Below are positions 41,643-49,920 of a stretch of 50,107 bases of DNA, piece by piece (position 1 is the first letter of the stretch; every line of letters starts with the position of its first letter). The notes beneath the pieces were generated by a model. That model searched no databases. It had not been told where the DNA came from and saw nothing but the letters and a program-made list of their open reading frames with translations. The position numbers and the translations under genes were made by a program. This DNA comes from an uncultured Deferribacteraceae bacterium (GTDB taxonomy: Bacteria; Chrysiogenota; Deferribacteres; CAMZNJ01). The stretch lies in contig CAMZNJ010000010.1 in NCBI GenBank assembly GCA_947313825.1, positions 1 through 50,107 of the forward strand. The letters run 5' to 3'.

Positions 41643-43160
41643 ATGCGTATACTTACGAAAAACAACCCTAACGCCCACCAACACACTACCCATAACAGTA
41701 GCGTCAATAGTAGCGTCAACAGTAGCGTCAACGGCAAAACACCTCTGCAATACCCACAAACACAACAACGCAATATGCTACTCACACTACTGCTCGTGCC
41801 AACACTCCTCACACTACTCGGATGTGCTACGCTAATGAACCCCTCAACACAATACGTGCCCATCAACACCGATCCACCAAACTCAAACTTTTTCGTGAAC
41901 GGCAAAGACTACAAAACACCAGCACTACTCGAAATCAATAACCAAAACGCTGTGGACTCAATCACCATCAGCCGACAAGGGTATGAAGACGCCACCATCG
42001 AATTCTATGAAGGGGTCAGCCCATGGTTTTACGCAAACCTACTACTACTCCCCGCCGCACCCATCGGAATGCTCACCGACTACCTCACTGGAAGCATTCA
42101 AGTAGTCAAACCCGACTACGTATCCATACGCATGCGACGCAGTGATGTTAACCCGTTTTTCTATAGCTACAACTCCGATATCGCCATCGCATACCCAACA
42201 GGCACACCCATCGACGACGGCGACATATTCCTCATCGTTGCCGCATCCCGTGGTGAAGTCGACAGGGTCGTATCCATGGTCTCCTCACCCAACGTGGAAA
42301 TCGACCAAGTGGACAGCGTTACAGGCGACAACGCCCTCATCGCATCCGTAAGGAACCGATACAACGACATCGCCGTCATTTTATCCAACTCCGGAATCAA
42401 CATCAATCACAAAAACAACGACGGACAAACAGCACTCATGATAGCTGCCAAACAGGGTAACCTCTTCATCGTAAAAGAACTACTCAACCGAGGTGCCAAA
42501 ATAAACACAGTGGACACTTCCGGCAACAACGAACTATTCTACGCAACCCAAGGCGGTTACAACGGCATTGTCGACCTACTCCTAGACGAATCCAGCAACC
42601 CAAACATATCAAACAACAACGGCAACACACCCCTCATGATCGCCTCAGGAACAAGCAACATCTACATCCTCGAACGACTACTCACAGCAGGTGCCTCACC
42701 CAACAGACTCAACTTCGAACAACAAACACCTCTCACCATCGCAATAACATTTAGCAACTACAACGTTGTACGACGACTAATTCAAAGCGGTGCCGACGTA
42801 AACATACGCGTTGGCGAACGGAAAACACCCCTCATCGTATCCTCCGAACTGTCAAGCATACAAACCATGTACCTACTACTACTAAACGGAGCAAACCCAA
42901 ACACGCAAGACAACCTCGGCAATACCGCTCTCTACTACGCCGTAAGCAACTCAAACAACCAAGGCGTCTCCATTCTACTACGATTCGGTGCACTACCAAC
43001 TGTGCAAAATAACGACGGACTCACTGCCGTCGACGTTGCCGCCGCAAATAACGACGAAACCCTCTACTCACTACTCACCGGCGGACAAGAGCTCTCCCCA
43101 TCATCCGTATCCCGAGGCATCGGTGGCGTAACAACGCCCGTCGTAATTAAAGGGAACTAA
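41643..43160 (+). CDS. ankyrin-repeat lipoprotein with PEGA-like domain
   Basis: 505 aa. ATG 41643 has GGAG 9 bases upstream. The lipobox L-L-G-C lies unusually far in (about residue 60), after a hydrophobic LLTLLLVPTLLTLLG; an internal ATG at 41775 would give a normal lipoprotein signal but has no ribosome binding site. A PEGA-like beta domain follows (about 70-125: DPPNSNFFVNGKDYKTPALLEI). About seven ankyrin repeats then span 190-495 (GQTALMIAAKQGNLFIVKELL is the clearest). It is probably a periplasm-facing protein-binding scaffold. The pre-signal region includes an SSVN array from 12-bp units (41694-41729). Followed 43 bases later by the FapA-like gene. Confidence 0.85.
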   Translation: MRILTKNNPNAHQHTTHNSSVNSSVNSSVNGKTPLQYPQTQQRNMLLTLLLVPTLLTLLGCATLMNPSTQYVPINTDPPNSNFFVNGKDYKTPALLEINNQNAVDSITISRQGYEDATIEFYEGVSPWFYANLLLLPAAPIGMLTDYLTGSIQVVKPDYVSIRMRRSDVNPFFYSYNSDIAIAYPTGTPIDDGDIFLIVAASRGEVDRVVSMVSSPNVEIDQVDSVTGDNALIASVRNRYNDIAVILSNSGININHKNNDGQTALMIAAKQGNLFIVKELLNRGAKINTVDTSGNNELFYATQGGYNGIVDLLLDESSNPNISNNNGNTPLMIASGTSNIYILERLLTAGASPNRLNFEQQTPLTIAITFSNYNVVRRLIQSGADVNIRVGERKTPLIVSSELSSIQTMYLLLLNGANPNTQDNLGNTALYYAVSNSNNQGVSILLRFGALPTVQNNDGLTAVDVAAANNDETLYSLLTGGQELSPSSVSRGIGGVTTPVVIKGN

Positions 43161-43170
43161 ATGCACAAAA

Positions 43171-43197
43171 AAAGCACCTAAACAAAGAAGGGGCTTT
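43171..43197 (+). promoter_or_regulatory. weak hairpin over the FapA-like gene ribosome binding site
   Basis: AAAGC-A-CC (43171-43178) can pair with GG-G-GCTTT (43190-43197), covering the GAAGGGG that serves the start at 43204. No T-run follows, so it is not an intrinsic terminator. Confidence 0.25.
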
Positions 43198-43203
43198 ACT
43201 CAT

Positions 43204-44919
43204 ATGGAACCACAATCAAAAACAACAAAAAACACTGCTCAATACAACTCCATGGGGATGACAATCCTCATACCCTCCAAATCTGGTCGCCATGCCCTTG
43301 ACAAAATCTTAACCGACGTCTACGAGCTCCACCCCTCACAGTACCGCATCTACCAAACAAGCAACTCGCTCGGTGCAAAAATATTTCGCGGAAATGGCGA
43401 CGGACACGCACCAAAACAGGATGCTCGCATCAACCTTTATATCGAACCCGATGGCTCCATGGCAACTGTCGACATCTACCCCCGACTAGGTGCCGGTCGA
43501 TCCCTCGCCCCCAATGCCGTAATGCACTACATCATCGAAAAATACAGCCTGCACCAACCACTCATAAACACCGAAGCACTCAACACCTACCTACAGTACG
43601 CCTCACAAGGGTACATCATCTTGCAAGCACCCATCGCACACCAACAACAACCCATACACGGCGTTAATACCGCCATCGTGCCCATAAAACCTGCTCAACC
43701 TCGCCCGCAATACAACATAAATCGTATTCACACCACTACTCACAACCCCCTCAATCCCCAAAATACAGTAGTGGACAGCGATATCCAATCGGTATCAACA
43801 AAAAAAGGCTGGCTCCCAAAGCTAGCTAAACTCCTATTCCACAAAAAACCTGAGGCAGCGGAAACCGAACCGGACACCGACACAGACAACTCCAATAAAC
43901 TTTTTGCCAAACATAGCGAACAACTACTATGGCACTCAACAGCACCACTCATCGTTCACGAAGGGGACAGCTTCGCACGCATAATACCAGCCACACAAGC
44001 TCGCGACGCAATACTCGTAACCGGAAAAACTATCCCCAGCAAAGAGGTAAACAACAACAGCATCAACGCAGGTCAAGGTGTGAAGATAGAGTCGAATATT
44101 GTAACAGCCACCACCACCGGACTCGTCGCTTTCAACAACAACACATTCGAAATACTACCATACAAAACCTACAACAAACTCCCCCCCACAGACAAATCCA
44201 TCACGTTCCAAGGCGGTATCATCATTAACTGCGACGTTGAAAGCGGTTACACAATCAAAGGGGACGCCATCTACATCATGGGAAGCGTACAGAGCTCGTC
44301 GCTCGTTTCCACGGGCACACTCTACATATCCCATGGCATTGCCGGCAAGGGGAGCTCCATTCATGGCACCACAATACACTGCTCATACTGCAGTCAAACC
44401 AACATCTACGGCGACACTATCCTAATCGATAACTATATTTTTAACTCAAAAATATGGGCAACACAAAGCATACTAACCAAAAACACAACCTCCATCTCAG
44501 GGGGGATGCTCACATTCTACCACAACGCTTACCTCGGCTCCATCGGCACACCTAGTAGCTCCGCCACATCCATGCACATGGGGCTTCATTACCGCAAAGC
44601 AAACAAAATATACCAACTCAAAAAACAAGCCCTCATTAACGAAGTAAAAATCCACGAACTACAAGAACTTGACGACAACAACCCACACGACGATATGGAC
44701 TACCCACAACATGTTTTTGAGCAAATAACCGCCCTCAAAAAACATTCCACAAACCTGCAAGAAAATATTGACTCACTCTCCAAAAATCTATATAATAATG
44801 ACTTCTATGCTAACATACAAAAAATACAAGAGGGAACTCGCATACACACCCCACGACACACAGTGCTCAGCAAAGAATCAAACACACCAGTTTCATTTGA
44901 CAAAAGCTACCTAAAATAA
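43204..44919 (+). CDS. FapA-like DUF342 protein
   Basis: 571 aa. The central region (about 250-450) is the Gly-rich right-handed beta-helix of DUF342/FapA, recognised from the regular spacing of N-I-x-V/G-D-I elements: SINAGQGVKIESN, VTATTTGLVAFN, CDVESGYTIKGDAIYIMGSV, TLYISHGIAGKG. A C-terminal coiled coil (about 455-535) follows. In Vibrio and Bacillus relatives FapA proteins influence chemotaxis, flagella, polar localisation or sporulation; the role here is open. The N-terminal 200 residues are divergent. It is followed by the TM-SH3 gene after 168 AT-rich bases. Confidence 0.75.
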   Translation: MEPQSKTTKNTAQYNSMGMTILIPSKSGRHALDKILTDVYELHPSQYRIYQTSNSLGAKIFRGNGDGHAPKQDARINLYIEPDGSMATVDIYPRLGAGRSLAPNAVMHYIIEKYSLHQPLINTEALNTYLQYASQGYIILQAPIAHQQQPIHGVNTAIVPIKPAQPRPQYNINRIHTTTHNPLNPQNTVVDSDIQSVSTKKGWLPKLAKLLFHKKPEAAETEPDTDTDNSNKLFAKHSEQLLWHSTAPLIVHEGDSFARIIPATQARDAILVTGKTIPSKEVNNNSINAGQGVKIESNIVTATTTGLVAFNNNTFEILPYKTYNKLPPTDKSITFQGGIIINCDVESGYTIKGDAIYIMGSVQSSSLVSTGTLYISHGIAGKGSSIHGTTIHCSYCSQTNIYGDTILIDNYIFNSKIWATQSILTKNTTSISGGMLTFYHNAYLGSIGTPSSSATSMHMGLHYRKANKIYQLKKQALINEVKIHELQELDDNNPHDDMDYPQHVFEQITALKKHSTNLQENIDSLSKNLYNNDFYANIQKIQEGTRIHTPRHTVLSKESNTPVSFDKSYLK

Positions 44920-45087
44920 TCCAGTTCGAAACACTAGAAATATAACCAAAGTTAATATATATTATCTTAAATAAAATAATACCCCCCATGCAACGCTTTA
45001 AGAATAGAACCCAATACGTAGAGTGCACTAAATATTGTTCAATACAAACGGTGAGCGTTGGGATAATAACAGTAATGGTGATGCCGT

Positions 45088-46377
45088 ATGACGTTTAACG
45101 AATTTTTTCACAACAACCGTGGGCTCTACAGCGACGGCGAATACATAAACCTCAACCAAGAGTACTTCAACAAGCTCAAACTCCTAATACGCGACTTCAT
45201 GGTGTCCGAAAACAACGTTTTCATTATCGGCGGCAACGAACAACACGACACCACCAGCATCCTCTACAGTACCGTATCAAGCAGTATTCACGACGGGCAC
45301 ATCTGCATCATCGACCCCGAACTCATACCGCACCACGCACCAGACAAAAAACACGACAACAACTCCGATAACACTGTGTACGCCACCATCTACTCCCGAA
45401 CAGGGAACCAAATCAGAAAACAGTACTACACCACATGGAGCTCTACCCTAGAATTTATCAACGACAACAAAGACTCTCTAGTTCTGATTGTCCATAGCCA
45501 CGCCTCAAAGAAAATTACACCCCACTTCTACAAACACGTTCTCAGCCTTAACATCCCCAAAGTAATTATCTCCACTGCTGGCGAAATCAATAAAAAACAC
45601 CTAAACGGTGCCTTAGCAACAAACCGAATCGAATTTTACACACTACCCAAGGTAACCCTCCCCCTAGTCGTTCTAAGCATTAGCGAACTATTCGACCGCC
45701 TACACATTACCTGCGACAACAGCGACACTATCACCGAAATCGCCTTGAAATCCAAACTCAATACGGAACAACTCAATCGTATTTTACACACACTCCTCTT
45801 CCAAATGTATCTCAAACGTAGCAAACACCTCTGCATTGAAGACTTGGACTGCTTCGATACTCCCAAACCTGAAAACAACAGCGTACGGCTTCAAAACCAT
45901 GTTCGCAACTTTCTCACCATTGTCATTCCAGTTATAGCTATCACAGTGCCCGCCACAATACTGCTCTACCCCAAAGTAGACAGTGCCATGACGGCTATGC
46001 AATCCAATGACGTGGAAACATACACAACACTATTCGAGGATGACCGTAACCCTCTAACAGACGACACCACCGTAACCATCGACAACATCGACAACATCGA
46101 CACCGCTGAAACCGTCGTAACCCTAGGCACCCCCCTCCTTGAGCTCAGCCCCGAGGTAATCCCTGCCCCCCAATATAAATACGCCATTGTTTCTGCACGA
46201 GTACTCAACTTACGCAACCAACCCTCACTCAACTCCAATGTTATACTGCAATCTCCACGCAACTCCCGCCTTGAAGTAATCGACAGCGTAAGTTACCCTG
46301 ACTGGGTACAGATTATCACCGCTGATGGCGTCAAAGCATGGGTTTCACGCGACTTTGTCATCCTCCGCAACAACTAA
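45088..46377 (+). CDS. degenerate ATPase-like / TM / periplasmic SH3 protein
   Basis: 429 aa. The cytoplasmic part (about 1-270) looks like a decayed ExeA/GspA-type AAA+ domain: VFIIGGNEQHDTTSILY (44-60) sits where a P-loop would be but lacks the G-K-S/T, and DSLVLIVHSHAS (129-140) is in Walker B position without acidic residues. A C-terminal helical lobe (210-245) follows. One membrane helix (275-294) leads to a periplasmic linker with IDN x2-3 (9-bp units, 46078-46104) and a bacterial SH3 domain (367-427: ARVLNLRNQPSLNSNVI, GVKAWVSRDFV). ExeA/GspA relatives couple cytoplasmic ATPase to peptidoglycan remodelling; here nucleotide binding appears lost. The AAA+ reading is inference. Confidence 0.65.
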   Translation: MTFNEFFHNNRGLYSDGEYINLNQEYFNKLKLLIRDFMVSENNVFIIGGNEQHDTTSILYSTVSSSIHDGHICIIDPELIPHHAPDKKHDNNSDNTVYATIYSRTGNQIRKQYYTTWSSTLEFINDNKDSLVLIVHSHASKKITPHFYKHVLSLNIPKVIISTAGEINKKHLNGALATNRIEFYTLPKVTLPLVVLSISELFDRLHITCDNSDTITEIALKSKLNTEQLNRILHTLLFQMYLKRSKHLCIEDLDCFDTPKPENNSVRLQNHVRNFLTIVIPVIAITVPATILLYPKVDSAMTAMQSNDVETYTTLFEDDRNPLTDDTTVTIDNIDNIDTAETVVTLGTPLLELSPEVIPAPQYKYAIVSARVLNLRNQPSLNSNVILQSPRNSRLEVIDSVSYPDWVQIITADGVKAWVSRDFVILRNN

Positions 46378-46449
46378 CAACAAAATAGGCTGACTCCCCC
46401 ACTCCTTCACACCTAACAGCCACTTCGCCCCCAAGGAACCTGCTGAGCA

Positions 46450-47745
46450 ATGAATAAGCACAAGCACACACACAAGCATGCACACACGGAACCACACCAC
46501 CCCCTTTCATCAAAGTCAGTGGCTGTTGACGAACGCCGTACTGTTGCGTCCCTGATTCTCCAAGTATACAACGGCTCCTACAGTGAAGAGTTTTTCCTCG
46601 ACTCAGAACACGGCAAATTCTACCGCAAAATATTCCTGAACACCATGCGACACCTCCCCTTCATCGACTCCTTAATCGATACCCACAGCAAATCCACCAC
46701 CACACCCGCCCTACGCAGTATTATCGCCATGGGTATCGCCCAAATACTCTTCATGGACTCCGTACCCGATTACGCCGCTGTCAACACAACCGTTGAACTT
46801 ACCCCCAAACACCAAAAACCATTCGTAAACTGGCTACTCATGGAAATAGCACGCAACAAGGGAACTATCCTCGAAAAACATACCATTTACGACGACTTCC
46901 CCAACAGCTTTATCAACAACCTCAAAGCACACTGCACAGGAACCGAACTCCACACCCTTCTCACAACCCTCAATACGCCCCCCGTGTACTGGGGACTAGA
47001 CCTCAACACAGGCAAAATTATACGCGTAGACGAACACGCCCAAACCCTGAAAACCGAATCAGACATGCAAAAATATGGCGTACTACCCATGGACAAAGCC
47101 TCTGCCATGGTTGCACTGGAAACCGTCGAACTTGGCAAAAAAATCCCCAACAGCAACACCACTCCCCTGCACATCTTAGACGCCTGTGCAGCACCTGGGG
47201 GCAAAACCGTCGCCATGGCAAAACTCCTACCCAACGCACTCATACACGCTGTGGAGATTAATCCCAACAGGTTCAACACCCTCAGAAACTACCTCCAAGG
47301 CTACAGTGCGTCCAACGCTACCCCCCTCAATATGGACATCATGGACGTAACACCACAACTCCTCCACACTATGCACATGCCACCAACAGGGGAAGCCACC
47401 AACAATTTACCACAAGCTACCCACAGGTGGGACATCACACTACTCGATGCACCATGCTCCTGCCTCGGCACCATTCGTCGCCACCCTGAAGTTCGTGCCA
47501 TCAAAAACTCATGCGACATACAAACACTACAACCCATACAAATCGCCATGCTCCACCATGTTGCACCCCTGACCCAACACTACATCCACTACTGTGTTTG
47601 CTCCCTAGAACCCGGCGAAACAACAGACGTCATCCAAGGTTTTTTAAGCACCAATACCGACTTCACCCTAGAACAACAAGGGTACATCATGCCCCATCTA
47701 GAGAACTCCGACGGCTTTTACCGTGCCGTCCTGAAACGACTCTAA
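46450..47745 (+). CDS. rsmB: 16S rRNA m5C967 methyltransferase RsmB
   Basis: 431 aa. N-terminal NusB-like RNA-binding domain (about 25-150), then the SAM-dependent catalytic domain: DACAAPGGKTVAMA (motif I), LLDAPCSCLGTIRRHPEV (motif IV with PC), YCVCSLEPGETTDV (motif VI with the catalytic Cys). It methylates 16S rRNA C967. The first 17 residues are a His/Lys-rich run (HKHTHKHAHTEPHH) from a CACAAG/CACACA expansion. AAGGA lies about 12 bases upstream of ATG 46450. A CCGCCACCTCGCAC direct repeat follows the stop (47750-47790). Confidence 0.93.
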   Translation: MNKHKHTHKHAHTEPHHPLSSKSVAVDERRTVASLILQVYNGSYSEEFFLDSEHGKFYRKIFLNTMRHLPFIDSLIDTHSKSTTTPALRSIIAMGIAQILFMDSVPDYAAVNTTVELTPKHQKPFVNWLLMEIARNKGTILEKHTIYDDFPNSFINNLKAHCTGTELHTLLTTLNTPPVYWGLDLNTGKIIRVDEHAQTLKTESDMQKYGVLPMDKASAMVALETVELGKKIPNSNTTPLHILDACAAPGGKTVAMAKLLPNALIHAVEINPNRFNTLRNYLQGYSASNATPLNMDIMDVTPQLLHTMHMPPTGEATNNLPQATHRWDITLLDAPCSCLGTIRRHPEVRAIKNSCDIQTLQPIQIAMLHHVAPLTQHYIHYCVCSLEPGETTDVIQGFLSTNTDFTLEQQGYIMPHLENSDGFYRAVLKRL

Positions 47746-47840
47746 CACCCCGCCTCGAACCCGCCACCTCGCACCCGCCACCTCGCAATGCACTGTTGCA
47801 CCACCTCGCAAAATATTTCACAAAGAGACTACGTAAAATA

Positions 47841-47869
47841 TATACAAATGCAATTGAGCGTGGTACAAT
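47841..47869 (+). promoter_or_regulatory. promoter of exbB-exbD-tonB
   Basis: TATACA (47841-47846), a 17-base spacer and TACAAT (47864-47869). The transcription start would fall near 47876. Confidence 0.55.
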
Positions 47870-47936
47870 AAGTACGTAAGCATTGTTTCGATACTTCAAA
47901 GCACTACACAAACGAATAGTGGCGGTTTTAATAATT

Positions 47937-48539
47937 ATGTGGTTGTTTACAGGCATGAGCGGTATGGTCATCTACCCCCTAATAGCACTATCCATAGTAT
48001 CAGTAGGAATATTTATCGAACGGTTTTTCTCCATTCGTGAAAAACAATTCATCAACAACAGCTTCCTTATCGCCCTAAACAGGCACATCAAAAACAAAAA
48101 TATACCCGCAGCCATCGAACTCTGCAAAAAAGACTCAACCCCCTTCTCGCGAATCATCTACTCCATACTCAATAACCTCGATATGCCCCTGTCGCGACTG
48201 CTCGAAGTAGCCGAAGAAGCTGGACGACACGAAATAATGAAGCAAGACAAATACCTGCAAACCCTCAAACTCATCACAACCATTGCACCACTACTCGGAC
48301 TACTGGGAACCGTCCTAGGGATGATGCAAGTCTTCTTCGCCATACTAGACACAGGGTACACCGACATGCAATACCTCTCAGCTGGCATTGCAGTCGCACT
48401 CGTTACAACGGCGGCAGGACTCATTGTTGCCATCCCAACGGCAGTGTTCTACCACATCATCGAAATGCGTATCACAGCAATATCAGTTTTTATTGAAAAA
48501 AATACATCCTCCGTCATCAACCTCATCTTCAAAGAGTAA
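47937..48539 (+). CDS. exbB: ExbB/TolQ/MotA family proton-channel protein
   Basis: 200 aa from ATG 47937, chosen because MWLFTGMSGMVIYPLIALSIVSVGIFIERFF matches the ExbB N-terminus (M-W...GG...M-P...S...ER) and GGCGG lies 11 bases upstream. A TTG at 47883 would begin only about 7 bases after the predicted transcription start. Three membrane helices; the channel block TIAPLLGLLGTVLGMM and AGIAVALVTTAAGLIVAIP are diagnostic. With ExbD it converts proton-motive force into TonB movement for outer-membrane transport. exbD follows 29 bases on. Confidence 0.92.
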   Translation: MWLFTGMSGMVIYPLIALSIVSVGIFIERFFSIREKQFINNSFLIALNRHIKNKNIPAAIELCKKDSTPFSRIIYSILNNLDMPLSRLLEVAEEAGRHEIMKQDKYLQTLKLITTIAPLLGLLGTVLGMMQVFFAILDTGYTDMQYLSAGIAVALVTTAAGLIVAIPTAVFYHIIEMRITAISVFIEKNTSSVINLIFKE

Positions 48540-48568
48540 CAAAACCAAGGCAGGCAAGCAAAACTAGT

Positions 48569-48979
48569 ATGAAATTTATAGATCGTGAGAAAGGCAAAGG
48601 GATGGAAATCAATACTGCACCAATGGTGGATGTTGTGTTCCTACTGCTCATATTCTTCATCTTCTCGTCAACACTCGTATACACCGACGCCGTAAGCATT
48701 CGGCTGCCCGAAATGAACACGCAAACAAAAATGGAAATGAGCACCACAATTCGAGTACAAATCAACAATGATGGACATATTTTCATTAACGGCAAAGAAA
48801 CTAATATTGTTACCTTTCAAGATGATATTTTCAAAGAATCACTAGAAAACCCAAATACAAATATCTCCATTCAAGCCGATAAAGGCTCATACCATGGCGA
48901 TGTTATGGACGTTATCACCTTAGCAAGAAGAGCCGGTTTCACAAACTTTGCCGTGGCTGTAACAGCCTCAAACCAATAA
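48569..48979 (+). CDS. exbD: ExbD/TolR biopolymer transport protein
   Basis: 136 aa, normal length. One membrane helix with the essential Asp in INTAPMVDVVFLLLIFF; the periplasmic domain ends DVMDVITLARRAGFTNFAVAV, typical of ExbD/TolR. Partner of the ExbB-like protein. The weak ribosome binding site (AGG, far from ATG 48569) suggests coupling to exbB. tonB follows after 15 bases, so ExbD rather than TolR is likely. Confidence 0.93.
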   Translation: MKFIDREKGKGMEINTAPMVDVVFLLLIFFIFSSTLVYTDAVSIRLPEMNTQTKMEMSTTIRVQINNDGHIFINGKETNIVTFQDDIFKESLENPNTNISIQADKGSYHGDVMDVITLARRAGFTNFAVAVTASNQ

Positions 48980-48994
48980 TGTGATGGAAACACA

Positions 48995-49729
48995 ATGAAC
49001 AAAATTCGACTAGCTTACTCCGTCTCAATAATCATTCATATTGTGGGCATCGTTGCACTGGTCGTTCTGCTCACACCCCTGAGCAACAAATCTAACGCAC
49101 CCTTAGGGGAAGCCTCAATCACATACCTCATAACCAAGCCGAACATCAAAGAAATTTTGCCCAATATGGACGTCAAACAACAACCACTACCACCACTAAA
49201 AATAAATATCAACAACACCCTAGCAAACAATAACAACACACCTATTAGCTCGGTGATGAACAACTTCACCGCACCAAGCACCCTCGTCAACATCACACCA
49301 TCCAAAACACAAACCCTCGAATACCCTTCCATTGTGGGCAATATCCTACCGCACTCACTACTACTCGACAGCAGTAACATTAATATTACGTTCCAGACAA
49401 ATCCAAGGCTACTTGTTAAATTCGATAGCGTGCAAACTGTTATCGATAGACGTGAGAAGGGTCGTATCGCCGCATACCTACAGAGGCTGGCACGACTCAT
49501 TGTGGGGGGTATCGGCAAGCCTACGCAAGGGGACGAACCCAATACTGCAAACCTTACGGCGTATCTTTTGGTGGACAGGTCAGGACGAGTTTACAACATA
49601 AACTTTATACAGAGAGGGTTTCCGCTGCAGGAGCAGATTGTGTCTGACGTGATTCAGAGCCTACGATTTAATGCTGCAACCGACGACCAAGTTTCATCCG
49701 CCGCCATTACTGTGCAGGTTCCCATGTGA
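48995..49729 (+). CDS. tonB: TonB-like energy transducer
   Basis: 244 aa. N-terminal membrane anchor (SVSIIIHIVGIVALVVLL), with the His in the transmembrane segment as in TonB (S-x-x-x-H). The spacer (about 45-145) is Asn/Pro-rich rather than the classic Pro-Lys/Glu repeat. The C-terminal domain (about 155-244) has YLLVDRSGRVYNINFIQRG and SLRFNAATDDQVSSAAITVQVPM, matching the TonB C-terminal fold. Position after exbB-exbD supports TonB over TolA. The C-terminal quarter is less A/C-biased than the upstream part. Confidence 0.85.
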   Translation: MNKIRLAYSVSIIIHIVGIVALVVLLTPLSNKSNAPLGEASITYLITKPNIKEILPNMDVKQQPLPPLKININNTLANNNNTPISSVMNNFTAPSTLVNITPSKTQTLEYPSIVGNILPHSLLLDSSNINITFQTNPRLLVKFDSVQTVIDRREKGRIAAYLQRLARLIVGGIGKPTQGDEPNTANLTAYLLVDRSGRVYNINFIQRGFPLQEQIVSDVIQSLRFNAATDDQVSSAAITVQVPM

Positions 49730-49756
49730 GGTATTTTGGGTATTCTGCTCTGTGCC

Positions 49757-49912
49757 ACGCAACACCGCCACGCAACACCATCACGCAACACCGCTACGCA
49801 ACACCATCACGCAACACCGCCACGCAACACCATCACGCAACACCATCACGCAACACCATCACGCAACACCGCCACGCAACACCGCTACGCAACACCATCA
49901 CGCAACACCGCC
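49757..49912. repeat. 13-bp tandem array, 12 units
   Basis: Twelve perfect-length units of ACGCAACACC plus ATC, GCC or GCT, between the convergent tonB and cytidine deaminase genes. Its reverse complement shares GGTGTTGCGTG with the array at 32621-32769. Because 13 is not a multiple of 3, three protein frames alternate. Confidence 0.95.
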
Positions 49913-49920
49913 ACGCTCCT

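Noticed and set aside
43171-43197. Intrinsic terminator after the ankyrin lipoprotein gene
   Set aside because: The stem is short with a mismatch and no T-run; at most it may mask the next ribosome binding site.
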